Assembly (NCBI GenBank): GCA_963711095.1
Contig: CAVQCX010000031.1
Coordinates: forward strand, 1 to 64,000
Direction: 5' to 3'
DNA length: 64,000 nucleotides
From: CAVQCX01 sp963711095
Lineage (GTDB): Bacteria > Pseudomonadota > Gammaproteobacteria > Chromatiales > Chromatiaceae
Shown here: positions 35,106 to 45,416 of the stretch, piece by piece
How the letters are laid out: every line of letters starts with the position of its first letter
Numbering within the stretch: the first letter of the stretch is position 1
Notes under the pieces: model-generated
What the model was told of the DNA's origin: nothing
Database searches by the model: none
Seen by the model: only the letters and a program-made list of their open reading frames with translations
Position numbers and translations under genes: made by a program

Positions 35106-36828
35106 ATGGCAGCCCCGCCCGGTCCTGAGACCGTCAGCGCGCCCCAGGGCTCCATCCATGTCTGTCCGGCCTGCGGGCTCCCGTTGGTTGAGGAGACACT
35201 CGCCGCGGCAGATTACCGCTGCAGCGGATGCGGGCTGGAGGTGGCGCATCTGCAGACCACGGCGCTGGGAGCGCCCGGCGGGTTGTTTCGCTGGCTGCTC
35301 AATCCCGGCGACCTCGTGTTGGATCGCTACTGCATCGAGAAGGTACTGGGCAAAGGGGGATTTGCGGCGACCTACCTGGTTCAGGACCGGCGCGTCAACG
35401 GCAAGAGACGGGCCCTCAAAGAGATTCCGGAGTCGCTTTATGACGCTACCGAGACCGAGCTGCCTCAGCCACCTGAGCCACCCGGCCATTCCCGACATCA
35501 CCGATCAGAGCCGGGAAGGCGGAATGGTATATCTGGTGCTGGAGCTCGGCGGCGGGCGCACGCTGGAGGCCGAGCGCAAGCTCGCCGGCGGCAAGCTGCC
35601 GTATCCGCGAGTATTGGGCTGGCTGATGCAGCTGGGTCCGGCCATCAGCTACCTGCACGCCCAGCACCCGCCGATCATCCATCGCGACCTCAAGCCCGAC
35701 AACATCCTGCTCGACGATCAGGGCCGAATCATGCTGATCGACTTCGGGATCGCCAAGCGGGCGGCCGACGGTGGTCAGACCCGGGTCATTGCGCGGGCCG
35801 CTACACATGGCTTCAGTCCTCCCGAGCAGGCCATGGGAACCGGCACCGATCCGCGCTCGGATGTCTATGCCCTGGCCGCGACTGCCTATGCGTTGATCAC
35901 GGGGACCATTCCTACACCGGCGCACGAGCGCATCGCCGGGAAGGCGTTGGTCGACCCCCTGGAGCTTGTTCCGGAGCTGCCGCCGCGTATCGCCGCGGCC
36001 CTGCTGCAGGCGCTGACCCTGAACGTCAACCAGCGCCCGGCAAGCGTGGAGCAATTCATGCACGCGCTGGGACTGGCCGTGGTGCCCGCGGGGGATTTCG
36101 CGGCGACCACGCGCACCGTCATGGTGGGTGACGCCGCCACACTTGCTGCGGCCGCTCAGGCCACCAGTGTGCGCATCCGCTCAGAGCGCGTTACCGTGGC
36201 CCCCTCGGCGCCCGTCGTCAGCAGGGGTCATCGGATCGGCAGCTGGGTGGCCGGGGCGCTGATTCTGCTGACCCTGAGCGCCGGCGGGGCATGGTTTTTC
36301 CTCAGGCAGCCGGCCGGACCGGCGCCGGCACCTGCGGTGAGTCCCAGCGCAATAGCCCCCGTGCAGCCTCACGGCCCCGGGCAGGCACTGTCCACTGGTG
36401 CAAGCCCGGGCGCGAATTCGACGCCCCGAGCGCAGGTCCCCGGGACCAGACCTGCTGGTCCACTCGTGGGCGGAGCGCGAGCCCAGCCGAATCTGGCCAA
36501 CGCCACGCCGACGCCGGGCCCACTCCAGGAACAGCAAGCCGAGCGACCGCCATCCGGTCCGTCGGCAACCGATATGTTGGAGCGCTTCCGCAGCGAGCAG
36601 GCAGCCACCAGAGCGCCAGCTGGACAGCCCGCCACCAAGACGCCCGCCGCGGAGCCCCCTGTGCGGGTCGAGGCGACGGTGGCCGTGCGAGCACCACCGC
36701 GACTACCACCCCGACCGCCACCCCGACCGCCACCGCGGCGATCCCCGCCGGCCCCGACCAAACCAACAGGCGGCACCAGTGCAACGTCCTGGGGCTGGAA
36801 GAAGGGGGGAAGCCACCAAACGGACTAG
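35106..36828 (+). pseudogene. Transmembrane Ser/Thr protein kinase with zinc ribbon, apparent frameshift
   Basis: The N-terminus has a zinc ribbon (CPACGLPLVEETLAAADYRC then SGCG) and the kinase start (EKVLGKGGFAATYLVQD, RRALKEIPESLYD). At about 35465 the similarity moves by one base to the next frame, where LSHLSHPAIPDITD, IHRDLKPDNILL, IDFGIAKRA and SDVYALAATAYALITG follow. A single helix (WVAGALILLTLSAGGAWFF) then leads to a Pro/Ala-rich extracytoplasmic tail. Family: Hanks-type kinases. Its start is 48 nt after the FHA-ABC transporter, the likely substrate. One base gained in a CTGCCTC context would explain the break. Confidence 0.85.
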
Positions 36829-37112
36829 ACTTGCGTCAGCGCCGGGCGTTGGGCTCAGGCGGAGGAAGCCCAGGCAACCGGGCGGCTGGAGATGACCAGG
36901 CTCCCAAGGGCCGCCGGGAGCACAAAGAGAGCGGGGAAGCGCAGCCTGGTAGGGCAACGGTATCACCCGCCTTCTGGCATAGGGGCGTATGGGGCGAGGC
37001 TTGCCGCGGTGCCGGAATCGGCACCCCCATACCGGCATCGCGCTGCCACGGAGCTAGCAGAACCGGCATCGAGTGCCGGGGACATTGAAGACCCACTCCA
37101 ATGAGGGAGAGC

Positions 37113-38264
37113 ATGATGAAGATCCATCTGAGCAATCGTTTCAGCCGCCATACAGGCGCGCGCTCCATAGTCATCGCCTTGTTGATGTGCTTCACATCGA
37201 TGACTTTCGCCGATATGTCCGGCGGCGGTTTTGCCGCAGCCGGCGGCGGCTATTCGGTAAAGATCTACCGCGTGGAATCTGGGCTGTATCCGTTCGTGCA
37301 GGTCTATTTCCGGACTTTCGATCAAAGCCAGGCGCCGCTTGTCAACCTGAACGAGATGAATCTCGGCCTCATGGTCAAGGGACGCTCCTATGATCCGGCC
37401 AAGCGGCAATATTTCGTCCAATCCATTCAGAACCGGGACGAAGCGATACGCTCGGTGCTGGTGCTCGATGCCAGCAAGTCCATGGCTGGCGCACCGTTCG
37501 AGAATGCGCTGCGGGCAGTTGCGCGATACATCGACAACAAACGTCCGCAGGACGAGATCGCCATTCTCGCGATCCGGGATACCAAGGAGGGCTACGAGCT
37601 GGTTTCACCGTTTGAGCGTGATCCGGGAGCCCTCGGACGGCGTCTCGCCGACGTTCGCGCCGATGGCAACAAAACCAGACTCTACGACACCATCGGAGCG
37701 GCCATGCAGCTTTGCGGCATGAGCTCGCAAGGATCGAGCGCGCCCTCGGCCAGCAATTACATCGTTTCCTGCTCGGTTGTGGTGTTCTCCGATGGCGAGG
37801 ACGATGGCAGCGCCTTGTCCAGGGAGGAGCTCAACGGACGGATCAGCAATCTGCGCATTCCGATCCCCGTCTATTCCCTCGCCTATTCGAAGGTCAACAC
37901 CGAGTACTTCAAGAACCTCGAAGCCATCTCCAAGAACTCCTTCGGCAAGTACTATCCGATCGGGGTGGCGTACGACAAGATGACGCGGGTGGTCGAGGAG
38001 ATCCAATACATTCTCAAGAACGACTACGTTGTGACTTTCCGCTCCTACGTGCCGGTGGATGGCGAAGAGCATGCCTTCAAGGTCGGCATCGACTATCCGT
38101 CCCGCAGCGGAAAGTACGTCTATGACGACGGCCATTTCGAGGCGTTGGAGCCGCCTCCGCTGGACGAGCTCAAGCCGCTGCTCGGCCGCTTGGCCAAGGC
38201 ATTACCGGAGCTGCCGGATCACAATCCCAATTTCAGTCATGCTGATGCCGCTCCGGCGCAGTGA
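37113..38264 (+). CDS. Secreted von Willebrand factor A domain protein
   Basis: About 384 aa with a signal peptide (SIVIALLMCFTSMTFA). The vWA domain has a MIDAS motif VLDASKSMAG (DxSxS) near residue 120, TRLYDTIGAAM and VVFSDGEDDG. A GAGGGAGAGC box favours the ATGs at 37113/37116 over 37101. vWA domains mediate metal-dependent protein binding. It lies in the cluster with kinase, lipoprotein and protease and should act in the periplasm or at the outer membrane. Confidence 0.85.
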   Translation: MMKIHLSNRFSRHTGARSIVIALLMCFTSMTFADMSGGGFAAAGGGYSVKIYRVESGLYPFVQVYFRTFDQSQAPLVNLNEMNLGLMVKGRSYDPAKRQYFVQSIQNRDEAIRSVLVLDASKSMAGAPFENALRAVARYIDNKRPQDEIAILAIRDTKEGYELVSPFERDPGALGRRLADVRADGNKTRLYDTIGAAMQLCGMSSQGSSAPSASNYIVSCSVVVFSDGEDDGSALSREELNGRISNLRIPIPVYSLAYSKVNTEYFKNLEAISKNSFGKYYPIGVAYDKMTRVVEEIQYILKNDYVVTFRSYVPVDGEEHAFKVGIDYPSRSGKYVYDDGHFEALEPPPLDELKPLLGRLAKALPELPDHNPNFSHADAAPAQ

Positions 38265-38289
38265 TTGAGACGAGCTTAGGAGAGCGATC

Positions 38290-38931
38290 ATGTCGATGCA
38301 ATCAAGAGCGTTCGGAATATCCATCTTCGTCGGCGTATTTCTGGTGTCAGGTTGTGCCACGACGCCGGAAGAGCAGCAGCAGATGGGCGGGGCGGCGCTG
38401 GGGTGCGTTGCCGGAGGTCTGCTCGGAGCGGCGATCGGCAACAGACGGGGTGCTGTTGCCGGCTGCGTCGCTGGGGCCGCTGTAGGCTGGGGCACGGTGA
38501 GGATCGCCCAGTACCAGGCCAACCAGACTCGATCCAGCAACGCCGACATGCGCCAGTACAAGAAACAGGACCCGGATTTCTACGGTCACAGAGGGGTTGT
38601 TGGCGCGAGCGCGGTGAAGATCCGCGGGGCCAGGAGCGCCCCGGACATGGTGGCCCGAGGCTCCACGGTCAAGGTCAGCACCGATTATTCGGTTGTTACG
38701 CCGCCCGGAGTCGATCGGGTTGACGTCACCGAAACGATCGCGGTCAAAAAGGACGGGCAGCTGCTGTTTTCCACGCCACCGGCGTCCGAGCAGCGCACCC
38801 AAGGCGGGTGGACGTCGGACGGGAGCTTCGAGATCCCGAAAGAAGCCGGCTCTGGCACCTACATCGTCGAGCACAAGGTGGCGGTCGCCGACCAGTACGA
38901 CACTAGAATCTCCTCGTTTGTCGTGCAATAG
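38290..38931 (+). CDS. Glycine-zipper lipoprotein
   Basis: 213 aa. The signal peptide ends in VFLVSGC (lipobox), followed by a glycine zipper GGAALGCVAGGLLGAAIGN then RRGAVAGCVAGAAVGWG, as in outer-membrane-associated Rick-type/YMGG lipoproteins. The C-terminal half (VKIRGARSAPDMVARGSTVK through TYIVEHKVAVADQ) looks like a beta-sandwich. It is 25 nt after the vWA gene and 6 nt before the protease gene, so probably one operon. Confidence 0.82.
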   Translation: MSMQSRAFGISIFVGVFLVSGCATTPEEQQQMGGAALGCVAGGLLGAAIGNRRGAVAGCVAGAAVGWGTVRIAQYQANQTRSSNADMRQYKKQDPDFYGHRGVVGASAVKIRGARSAPDMVARGSTVKVSTDYSVVTPPGVDRVDVTETIAVKKDGQLLFSTPPASEQRTQGGWTSDGSFEIPKEAGSGTYIVEHKVAVADQYDTRISSFVVQ

Positions 38932-38937
38932 CGGGCG

Positions 38938-39636
38938 ATGGGGCACCGGCGATCCGCGACAGTGTTGAAAATGCGGCCGTTGATCGCGGGTGCCCTCCTG
39001 GCGCTCGCAGGAATTTCAGAGACCGGTGCTCAAGCGGGCAGTTGCCCGGAAGAGGCGGCGCGTGCCGAAGCGGTCAAGCATCGCATCATCGCAGAGTGGC
39101 CGCTGCGCCCGACCGACTATGTCGTCGATTATGTTCGCAGCCTCGGGCGCTCGTTGGCGCGGCGCGCGGGTATAGCCCGGGATGCCCATTGGCGATTTCT
39201 GGTGGTTCGCGACCGGTCTGCCAACGGTTTCTCGATCGGCGATGGGGTGATCTTCATCACAGAAGGGGCCATCCTGGCGGCCAAAGACGAGGCCGACCTT
39301 GCAGGCCTGATTGCCCACGAGATGGGTCACGAGGTCGCGGGACACTTCTGCCCGGGGGCTTCCGGCCAGGGAGACCGGAGCAGCCATGGGGGGCCATCAT
39401 TCGGGATCGGCTCTCTTCGCCAGGGTATGGACCCCGCAAAGGAGCAGGAGGCCGACCACCTGGCCGCGCGGATTTTGGCCGAGGCCGGGCTTGGTCCGCA
39501 GCAGGGCGAGGTGGGTCAGCATCACTGGTCAGGGCGTGCGGTCGTGTCCGTGCCCCGGCCTGGGACGAGACGCATCACACCAGCCAGCGAGCCCGGCCTG
39601 GACTACGCAAAGCGGTTGCTGATGCAGGACCTATGA
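38938..39636 (+). CDS. Periplasmic M48-family zinc metalloprotease
   Basis: 232 aa. The zinc motif is LIAHEMGHEVAGH (HExxH), and the third ligand lies in KEQEADHLAARI. GFSIGDGVIFITEGAI precedes it as in BepA/YcaL-type proteases. The signal peptide is MRPLIAGALLALAGISETGA; ATG 38938 is taken as start, but an ATG at 38971 immediately before the hydrophobic stretch is equally possible. It probably handles outer-membrane or cluster proteins. Confidence 0.88.
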   Translation: MGHRRSATVLKMRPLIAGALLALAGISETGAQAGSCPEEAARAEAVKHRIIAEWPLRPTDYVVDYVRSLGRSLARRAGIARDAHWRFLVVRDRSANGFSIGDGVIFITEGAILAAKDEADLAGLIAHEMGHEVAGHFCPGASGQGDRSSHGGPSFGIGSLRQGMDPAKEQEADHLAARILAEAGLGPQQGEVGQHHWSGRAVVSVPRPGTRRITPASEPGLDYAKRLLMQDL

Positions 39637-39670
39637 GCCTAGGAGCCTGTCGGACTTTGGCTGTCCCACT

Positions 39671-39702
39671 GCGGAAAAGCGGATATCGGCCGGATTTTCC
39701 GC
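39671..39702. repeat. Hairpin with GCGGAAAA/TTTTCCGC arms
   Basis: An 8-bp perfect stem with a 16-nt loop, downstream of the M48 gene. It may serve as terminator of the cluster or be part of a degraded repeat (GGAGCCTGTCGGACTTTGGC precedes it). Confidence 0.4.
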
Positions 39703-39795
39703 TCGATCTCGTCCAATAGAGCCTGCTATTCTCCTCAATACCCCCTCTTTCCCGTGCGATAGTTTCGGGGGTCCCCGTCATCGAGTCCCTCGCCC

Positions 39796-41294
39796 ATGTG
39801 GTCGGAACGCCCCGAACAGGTCTCCCGGTCTCTCTCTGCCTTCTTCACCACCCCTCTGGCCGAGCGCCTCTGCCGCCACCTCACCACCCCACCGGAGCGG
39901 GCGGTGCTCGAGCTGTTCTGGCGCACGCTGGCGGATGTCCCCGCCTACCGGGCATTCCTCGCCGACCAGGGCGTGGATCCGGCCGCGATCCGCACCATCG
40001 ACGACTTCCGCCGCCTGCCCCTGGCCACCAAGGACAACTACGTCCGCCGCTACCCTTTGGCTGAGCGCTGCCGCCACGGCCGGGTCGACAGCTGCGATAT
40101 GGTCGCCTTCTCCTCCGGCTCCACCGGTGGACCGACCGTATGGCTGCGCTCCCTGACCGACGAGTTGGAGATCGCCGCCCGCTTCGAGCAGGTGTTTCGT
40201 GACAGCTTCGCGGCCGAGCGTCGCACCACCCTGGCGGTGGTCTGCTTTGCCCTCGGCACCTGGGTGGGCGGGATGTTCACCGCCCAGTGCTGCCGTTACC
40301 TCTCGGCCAAGGGTTACCCCATCACTTTGGTGACCCCCGGGAACAACCGGGAGGAGATCTTCCGGGTGGTGCTGGGGCTGGGTCCGGCCTTCGAGCAGGT
40401 GGTGCTGCTCGGCTATCCGCCGTTTCTCAAGGACGTGATCGACGCCGGGCCTGCCCAGGGCGTCGACTGGGGTGGGCTGCACATCAGGCTGGCGATGGCA
40501 GGCGAGGTGTTCAGCGAGGAGTGGCGCGACCTGGTGGGCGAGCGCATGGGCGGCTCCGATCCTTGCCACGACTCGGCGTCTCTGTACGGAACCGCCGATG
40601 CCGGGGTGCTGGGTAACGAGACGCCACTGTCCATCGCCATCCGCCGCTTCCTGGCGCAGCGGCCCGAGCTGGCGCGCGCCTGTTCGGCGAGTCGCGGCTG
40701 CCGACCCTGGTGCAGTACGACCCGCTCTCGCGCTACTTCGAGGTCCACGACGGCACGCTGCTGTTTTCCGGCGACAGCGGGGTGCCGCTGATCCGCTATC
40801 ACATCGCCGACCAGGGCGGGGTGATGGGCTTCGAGGAGATGCTGGCCTTCCTCGCCGACCAGGGATTTGACCGGGAGGCGGCGCTGGCCCGGGCGGGAGA
40901 GGTCCGCCCGCTGCCGTTCCTGTGGGTCTTCGGCCGCTCGCACTTCGCGGTCTCGTACTTCGGTGCCAATGTCTATCCGGAGAACCTGAGCGTCGGGCTG
41001 GAGCAGCCGGCCGTGCGCGACTGGGTCACCGGCAAGTTCGTGCTGGAGGTAGTCGATGACGCGGACCGCAACCGCCACCTGCAGGTGACCGTGGAGCTGG
41101 CGCCGGGGGAGCAGGGGGACGAGCAACGGTGCGGGGCGATTGCCGAATCGATCGAGCGCCACCTGGCCCGGCTCAACAGCGAGTACGCTCACTACGTGCC
41201 GCCGGAGTATAGGCCACCGCGGGTGGTCCTGCGGCCGTGCGGGGACCCGGAGTATTTCCCGGTGGGAGTGAAGCACCGCTATACGCGGGGGTGA
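39796..41294 (+). pseudogene. Adenylate-forming ligase, PaaK/coenzyme F390 synthetase-like, with a 1-nt frameshift
   Basis: About 499 aa if joined. The AMP-binding P-loop is FSSGSTGGPTVWLRS and the A5-type motif SLYGTADAGVLGNE. At about 40680 (GCGCGCGCCTGTTCGG) the frame must shift by one base to continue as LFGESRLPTLVQYDPLSRYF and then to KHRYTRG at 41294. A single missing C explains it. Such enzymes activate a carboxylate with ATP; the substrate is unknown. It is the only near-complete copy. Its 3' part occurs again at 6509, 7768 and 50087. Confidence 0.83.
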
Positions 41295-41640
41295 GCGGGG
41301 CGACAGGCTAGCGGGATACCTTTTGTTTGACACTCGGGCCGGTTGGAACTGCAGACGGCTCCGCAAGCTATCGCCGGTGACCGGACTGGAACCTGGGAGA
41401 AATACGGTGGGCCCGTGCCGGCGGGCGGCGGCGCGAAGATCGCCACGGCCCGCCTACGATGGGTGTCCCCGTAGTCCGTAGGCGCCTCGTACTTGCCCCG
41501 CCACTTCTTCGGGAGTGGGAGGCCGCTCAGAAAGCCAATTCTGGTGGCAAAAAGGGCGACGTAAGCGCAAGTGACAAGTATTTCTGGACCTGATTCTGTC
41601 CGAAATCAGGCGGTTAGCGTGGTCCGACCCCGACCGGCCC
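41295..41640. repeat. Dispersed intergenic element, copy A
   Basis: The stretch from GTGAGCGGGGCGACAGGCTA to GTGGTCCGACCCCGAC recurs almost base for base at 50525-50870, and in part at 4044-4192. It contains the inverted-repeat arms GAGAAATACGGTGGGCCC and GCCTACGATGGGTGTCCCC. No gene fits. It directly follows the ligase gene here and follows a ligase fragment in the other copy. Confidence 0.85.
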
Positions 41641-41685
41641 GATGCATGCGCCGTACACGCTTGCCTGGGGCTGCAATTCGTCGCG

Positions 41686-42540
41686 TCAGCGATAGGCTCC
41701 CACCAACTCCCGGCACAGCTCCTCGGTCAACTGCTCGCGCTTGCGCAGCTCGGTGAAGCGCTGCAGCAGGTCGTCGACCCCCATCCGCTCCTTGTCCTTC
41801 GCGTCCAGGCTCTCCACGATGCGGCCCTGGTGCATCATGATCGTCCGGTTACCCAGGCTCAGCGCCTGCTGCATGCTGTGGGTGACCATCAGGGTGGTCA
41901 GGCCCGCAGCCTCGACAAAGGTCTTGGTCAGGCGAATTACCTGGGCCGCCGACTTCGGGTCGAGGGCCGCGGTGTGCTCGTCCAGCAGCAGCACCTTCGG
42001 CTCCCTCAGTACCGCCATCAGCAGGGTCAGGGCCTGGCGCTGGCCGCCGGAGAGACTGCCGATGAGGTTGTCCAGGCGTCTCTCCAGGCCCATCTCCAGG
42101 CTGCGTACCCGCTCGGCGAGATGTTCGTGCAGTTGGGCATTCAGGCCGACGCGGGGGCGGCGCGGCCGGCCGCGCAGGTGGGCGAGCAGCAGGTTCTCGG
42201 CGATGCTCATGTGCGGGGCGGTGCCCATGAAGGGGCTCTGGAATACCCGCGCGATGAGATGGGCGCGGCGGAAGTCGGGCTTGCGGGTGAGCTCCTCGCC
42301 AGCGATGCGGATGCTCCCCTCATCGGGCAGGAAGCTGCCGGCCACCGCGTTGAGCAGGCTCGACTTGCCAGAGCCGTTGGTGCCGATGACGGTGATGAAG
42401 TCGCCTGGGGCAAGGCTGAGATCCAGGCCCCGCAGGGCGTAGACGGCGTTGACGGTGCCAGGGTTGAAGGTCTTGTGGACCCCCTCGACCCGGATCATGT
42501 CGGTTGCCGGGCCCCTGTCGGTGTGGATCGCATGGCTCAT
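41686..42540 (-). CDS. ABC transporter ATP-binding protein
   Basis: 284 aa. Walker A GTNGSGKSS, signature SLSGGQRQALT, Walker B VLLLDEHTAALDP, switch His in MVTHSMQQA. It belongs to the ATPases that accompany TrpX/YtfQ-like ABC_sub_bind transporters (COG1101). ATG 42540 overlaps the stop of the preceding fused gene (ATGA). It energises the permease encoded next to it. Confidence 0.92.
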   Translation of the reverse strand: MSHAIHTDRGPATDMIRVEGVHKTFNPGTVNAVYALRGLDLSLAPGDFITVIGTNGSGKSSLLNAVAGSFLPDEGSIRIAGEELTRKPDFRRAHLIARVFQSPFMGTAPHMSIAENLLLAHLRGRPRRPRVGLNAQLHEHLAERVRSLEMGLERRLDNLIGSLSGGQRQALTLLMAVLREPKVLLLDEHTAALDPKSAAQVIRLTKTFVEAAGLTTLMVTHSMQQALSLGNRTIMMHQGRIVESLDAKDKERMGVDDLLQRFTELRKREQLTEELCRELVGAYR

Positions 42541-45413
42541 TTGCGTGCCTCCTCGGGGACGACACGGTTGGCGCGCCGGAGCAGCGCCGGCGACAGCTCG
42601 ATGCCGAGCCGCTGCGCCACCTCGCGGTTGAGCAGGAGCTCGGTCGCCTGGGTCTGGCCGATGGGGATGTCGGCGGTGGACTTGCCCTTGAGCACCTCGG
42701 CGAGCACCTCGCCCCCTTCATAGCCGGTGCGGTAGTAGCTCGGGCCGAGCGCGGCCAGGGTGTTGCGCTCGATGAAATCCGGGTCGATGGAGAAGACCGG
42801 GATGCGGTTGTCGGCCGCCACCTGGGCGAAGCTGTCGTAGCTCACGTTGAGGGTGTTGTCGCCCGGATTGAGGAACACCTCGGCGCCGCGCTGCACCAGG
42901 GAGCGGGAGGCCTCCAGCACCTCGGCGGAGCTGCTCACCGTGGCCTCGATCAGGGTCAGGCCCAGTTGCTTCGCGTAGGGCCGCGCCTTGTCCAGCACCG
43001 ATTCGGAGTTGGCCTCGGAGCTGTTCCATACCACGCCCACCTGACGCCGCCCCGGCACCATTTCGTGGATCAGGTCGAGCATCTTTTCGATGGGCGGGAA
43101 ACAGGCCACCCCGGTGATGTTGGGCGGATGCTGAGTCGGGCTCCTGGCGGCACCGATACGGTAGGGGTCGTAGATGTAGGTGAACACCACCCGCTGCTTG
43201 GGGTCCTTTTTCGCCTGCTGCAGCGCCGCCTGCACCACCGGCGTGGAGAGCGGCACGATAACGTCGGTACCGCGGGCGGAGAGCTGCTGCATGATGCCCG
43301 TGATGGTGGGGAAGTCGGCGTTGGCGTTGCGGTAGAGCAGCTCGACGTTCGTGCCGGGGAAGAAACCGTTGTCGCCGAGCGCGTCGACAATGCCCTGCTT
43401 GGCCTGCTCCACGTTGGGCTCGCTGGCGAATTGCACTATCCCTATGGTGGTCGGACGGATGTGGCTCTCCAGCTTACCGCCGCGCACCACGAGCTCGGCG
43501 CGCTCCATCACCGCGGCGGGGATCTTCAGCCCGAGCTGCGCCGCATTGTCCAGATTCACCCCCCAGTGCAGGCCGGTGTAACGCTGAAACGGGATGTCCT
43601 TGGGATTTTCGCCCTTGCCCAGGATGCGCTGGGCGATGTGGGCGGCCTGGATGCCGCTGGCGTGGTAGTCGTAGCCGACGGCGCCGACGATGCCGCCCTT
43701 GAGGCGGGTAATGTCCGACAGGAAGATCGGGATGTGCAACTGGTCGGCCGCCTTCTCCACCGCCTCCAGGGCCGAGAAGACGGTGTTGTCCGGGGGCAGC
43801 ACGAAGGCGTCGATCCCCTTGCCGGCCAGGGCCAGGGCTTGGTTGTAGATCTCGGCGGAGCTGGAGACGGTGCCGCCCTCCATCTCGATCTGCGGATACT
43901 TGTCGGCCAGCACCTGCCGCAGCTTGCCGACGCTGTAGACGGCGTTAGCCTGGGCCTCGTTCCAGATCACCCCGATGCGCTTCATGCCGGGGCGGATCGC
44001 CGTCGCCATCTCCATGAACTGGTCCATGGGCACGCTGCCATAGACCCCGGTGACGTTGGCCAGGTGGTGGGCATCGTCGGTGCCGGCATCGATGACGAAA
44101 GGGTTGGACACGGTGGCGAAGACCACCGGCCGGTCGTGGATGCGGTTGATGGCTGCCTGGGTCGCCGGGGTCGAGATGGTGAGCACCAGGTCGACCTTGT
44201 CCTGGACGAAGTTGTCGAGGATCGTCGGCAGCGTGGCGATGTCGCCCTCGGCGTTGGCGAGCTCGAAGTGGGTGTTCTTGCCCTCCAGGTAACCCAGCGT
44301 GCCCATCTCTTCGATGAACGCGTCGCGGGTGTCGTCGAGCACCTGGTGGTCGACGATCTGCACGATGCCGATGCGGTAGTGTCCCGGCTGCAGCGGCCCG
44401 TCGTTCTTCGCCTGGGCAGTGTCCGAGGCCGGCTCCCTGCTGCCGCGGTCTAAGCCGTGCAGGCCGAACAGCAGCAACGCCGCGCCGGCGATCAGGGCGG
44501 CGCCCGCCAACCGCCGGCGGCCACCGGGGCGCAGCAGTGAGCGCAGTGGCAACCCGGCGCCGAGGCGATGGGAGACGATCAGGGTCGTCAGCACGAACAG
44601 TGCGGTGATCAGCTTTAGGTCGGTCGGATCCAGGCCCACCGACAGGGCCAGGGCGACCATCAGGCGGAACACCACCGAGCCGACGATCACCCCGAGCACC
44701 ACCAGCCATAGGGCACGGCCGCGCAGCAGCGACTCGCCGATGATCACCGAGGCCAGGCCGAACACAATCACGCCTATGCCCATGCCGATGTCGACGAAGC
44801 CCTGGTACTGGGCCACCAGTGCCCCGGAGAGGGCGACCAGGCCGTTGGACAGGGCGATGCCGAGAAGCTTCATCAGGTCCACGCTCACCCCGGAGGCGGA
44901 GACCATAGCCGGGTTGTCGCCGCTGGCGCGCATGGTCACGCCCAGGTCGGTGCGCAGAAACCAGGTGGCCAGACGCCAGAACAGGAGCATCACGGCGAGC
45001 AGCGCCAGCAGCACCCAGAGCTCGCCGGGGAGGCCCGGGTTGAGCCGCGCCAGCCAGGAGAACAGGGTCTCCTGCCTGAGCAGCGGGATGTTGGCGCGGC
45101 CCATGATGTGCAGGTTGACCGAGTAGAGCCCGGTCATCACCAGGATGCCGGCGAGCAGGCCGTTGACCTTGAGCTTGGTGTGGATGAGCGCGGTGGCCAG
45201 CCCCGCCAGGGCGCCGGCCGCCAGGGCCAGCGGCAACACCGCCAGGGGATGCCAGCCCGCCACCAGCAGCACCGCCCCCACCGCGGCGCCGGTGGTGAGG
45301 CTGCCATCCACGGTGATGTCGGGGAAGTCGTAGATGCGGAAGCTGATGTAGACGCCCATCGCCATGAAGGCATAGAGCAGACCCAGGTTGACCGCGCCGA
45401 TCCAGAGCGCCAT
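42537..45413 (-). CDS. Fused ABC permease plus two ABC_sub_bind domains
   Basis: 958 aa. Residues 1-300 form the permease (about nine helices; MALWIGAVNLGLLYAFMAMG, DITVDGSLTTGAAVGA, the branched-chain-type BPD_transp_2 family). A further helix (LAGAALIAGAALLLFGLHGL) leads to two tandem substrate-binding domains (about 345-640 and 645-945). Each has the pattern IGIVQ...D...EEM/DALG..., with VSSSAEIYNQA and VSSSAEVLEAS. This PF04392 type takes amino acids or similar small molecules. Usually permease and binding protein are separate genes. The fusion puts two tethered receptors on each permease subunit. Confidence 0.9.
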   Translation of the reverse strand: MALWIGAVNLGLLYAFMAMGVYISFRIYDFPDITVDGSLTTGAAVGAVLLVAGWHPLAVLPLALAAGALAGLATALIHTKLKVNGLLAGILVMTGLYSVNLHIMGRANIPLLRQETLFSWLARLNPGLPGELWVLLALLAVMLLFWRLATWFLRTDLGVTMRASGDNPAMVSASGVSVDLMKLLGIALSNGLVALSGALVAQYQGFVDIGMGIGVIVFGLASVIIGESLLRGRALWLVVLGVIVGSVVFRLMVALALSVGLDPTDLKLITALFVLTTLIVSHRLGAGLPLRSLLRPGGRRRLAGAALIAGAALLLFGLHGLDRGSREPASDTAQAKNDGPLQPGHYRIGIVQIVDHQVLDDTRDAFIEEMGTLGYLEGKNTHFELANAEGDIATLPTILDNFVQDKVDLVLTISTPATQAAINRIHDRPVVFATVSNPFVIDAGTDDAHHLANVTGVYGSVPMDQFMEMATAIRPGMKRIGVIWNEAQANAVYSVGKLRQVLADKYPQIEMEGGTVSSSAEIYNQALALAGKGIDAFVLPPDNTVFSALEAVEKAADQLHIPIFLSDITRLKGGIVGAVGYDYHASGIQAAHIAQRILGKGENPKDIPFQRYTGLHWGVNLDNAAQLGLKIPAAVMERAELVVRGGKLESHIRPTTIGIVQFASEPNVEQAKQGIVDALGDNGFFPGTNVELLYRNANADFPTITGIMQQLSARGTDVIVPLSTPVVQAALQQAKKDPKQRVVFTYIYDPYRIGAARSPTQHPPNITGVACFPPIEKMLDLIHEMVPGRRQVGVVWNSSEANSESVLDKARPYAKQLGLTLIEATVSSSAEVLEASRSLVQRGAEVFLNPGDNTLNVSYDSFAQVAADNRIPVFSIDPDFIERNTLAALGPSYYRTGYEGGEVLAEVLKGKSTADIPIGQTQATELLLNREVAQRLGIELSPALLRRANRVVPEEARK

Positions 45414-45416
45414 GGC

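Noticed and set aside
42504..44453. A 649-codon open frame on the plus strand opposite the fused transporter gene
   Set aside because: Codon composition is the mirror of the real gene, and the minus-strand frame has clear domains.
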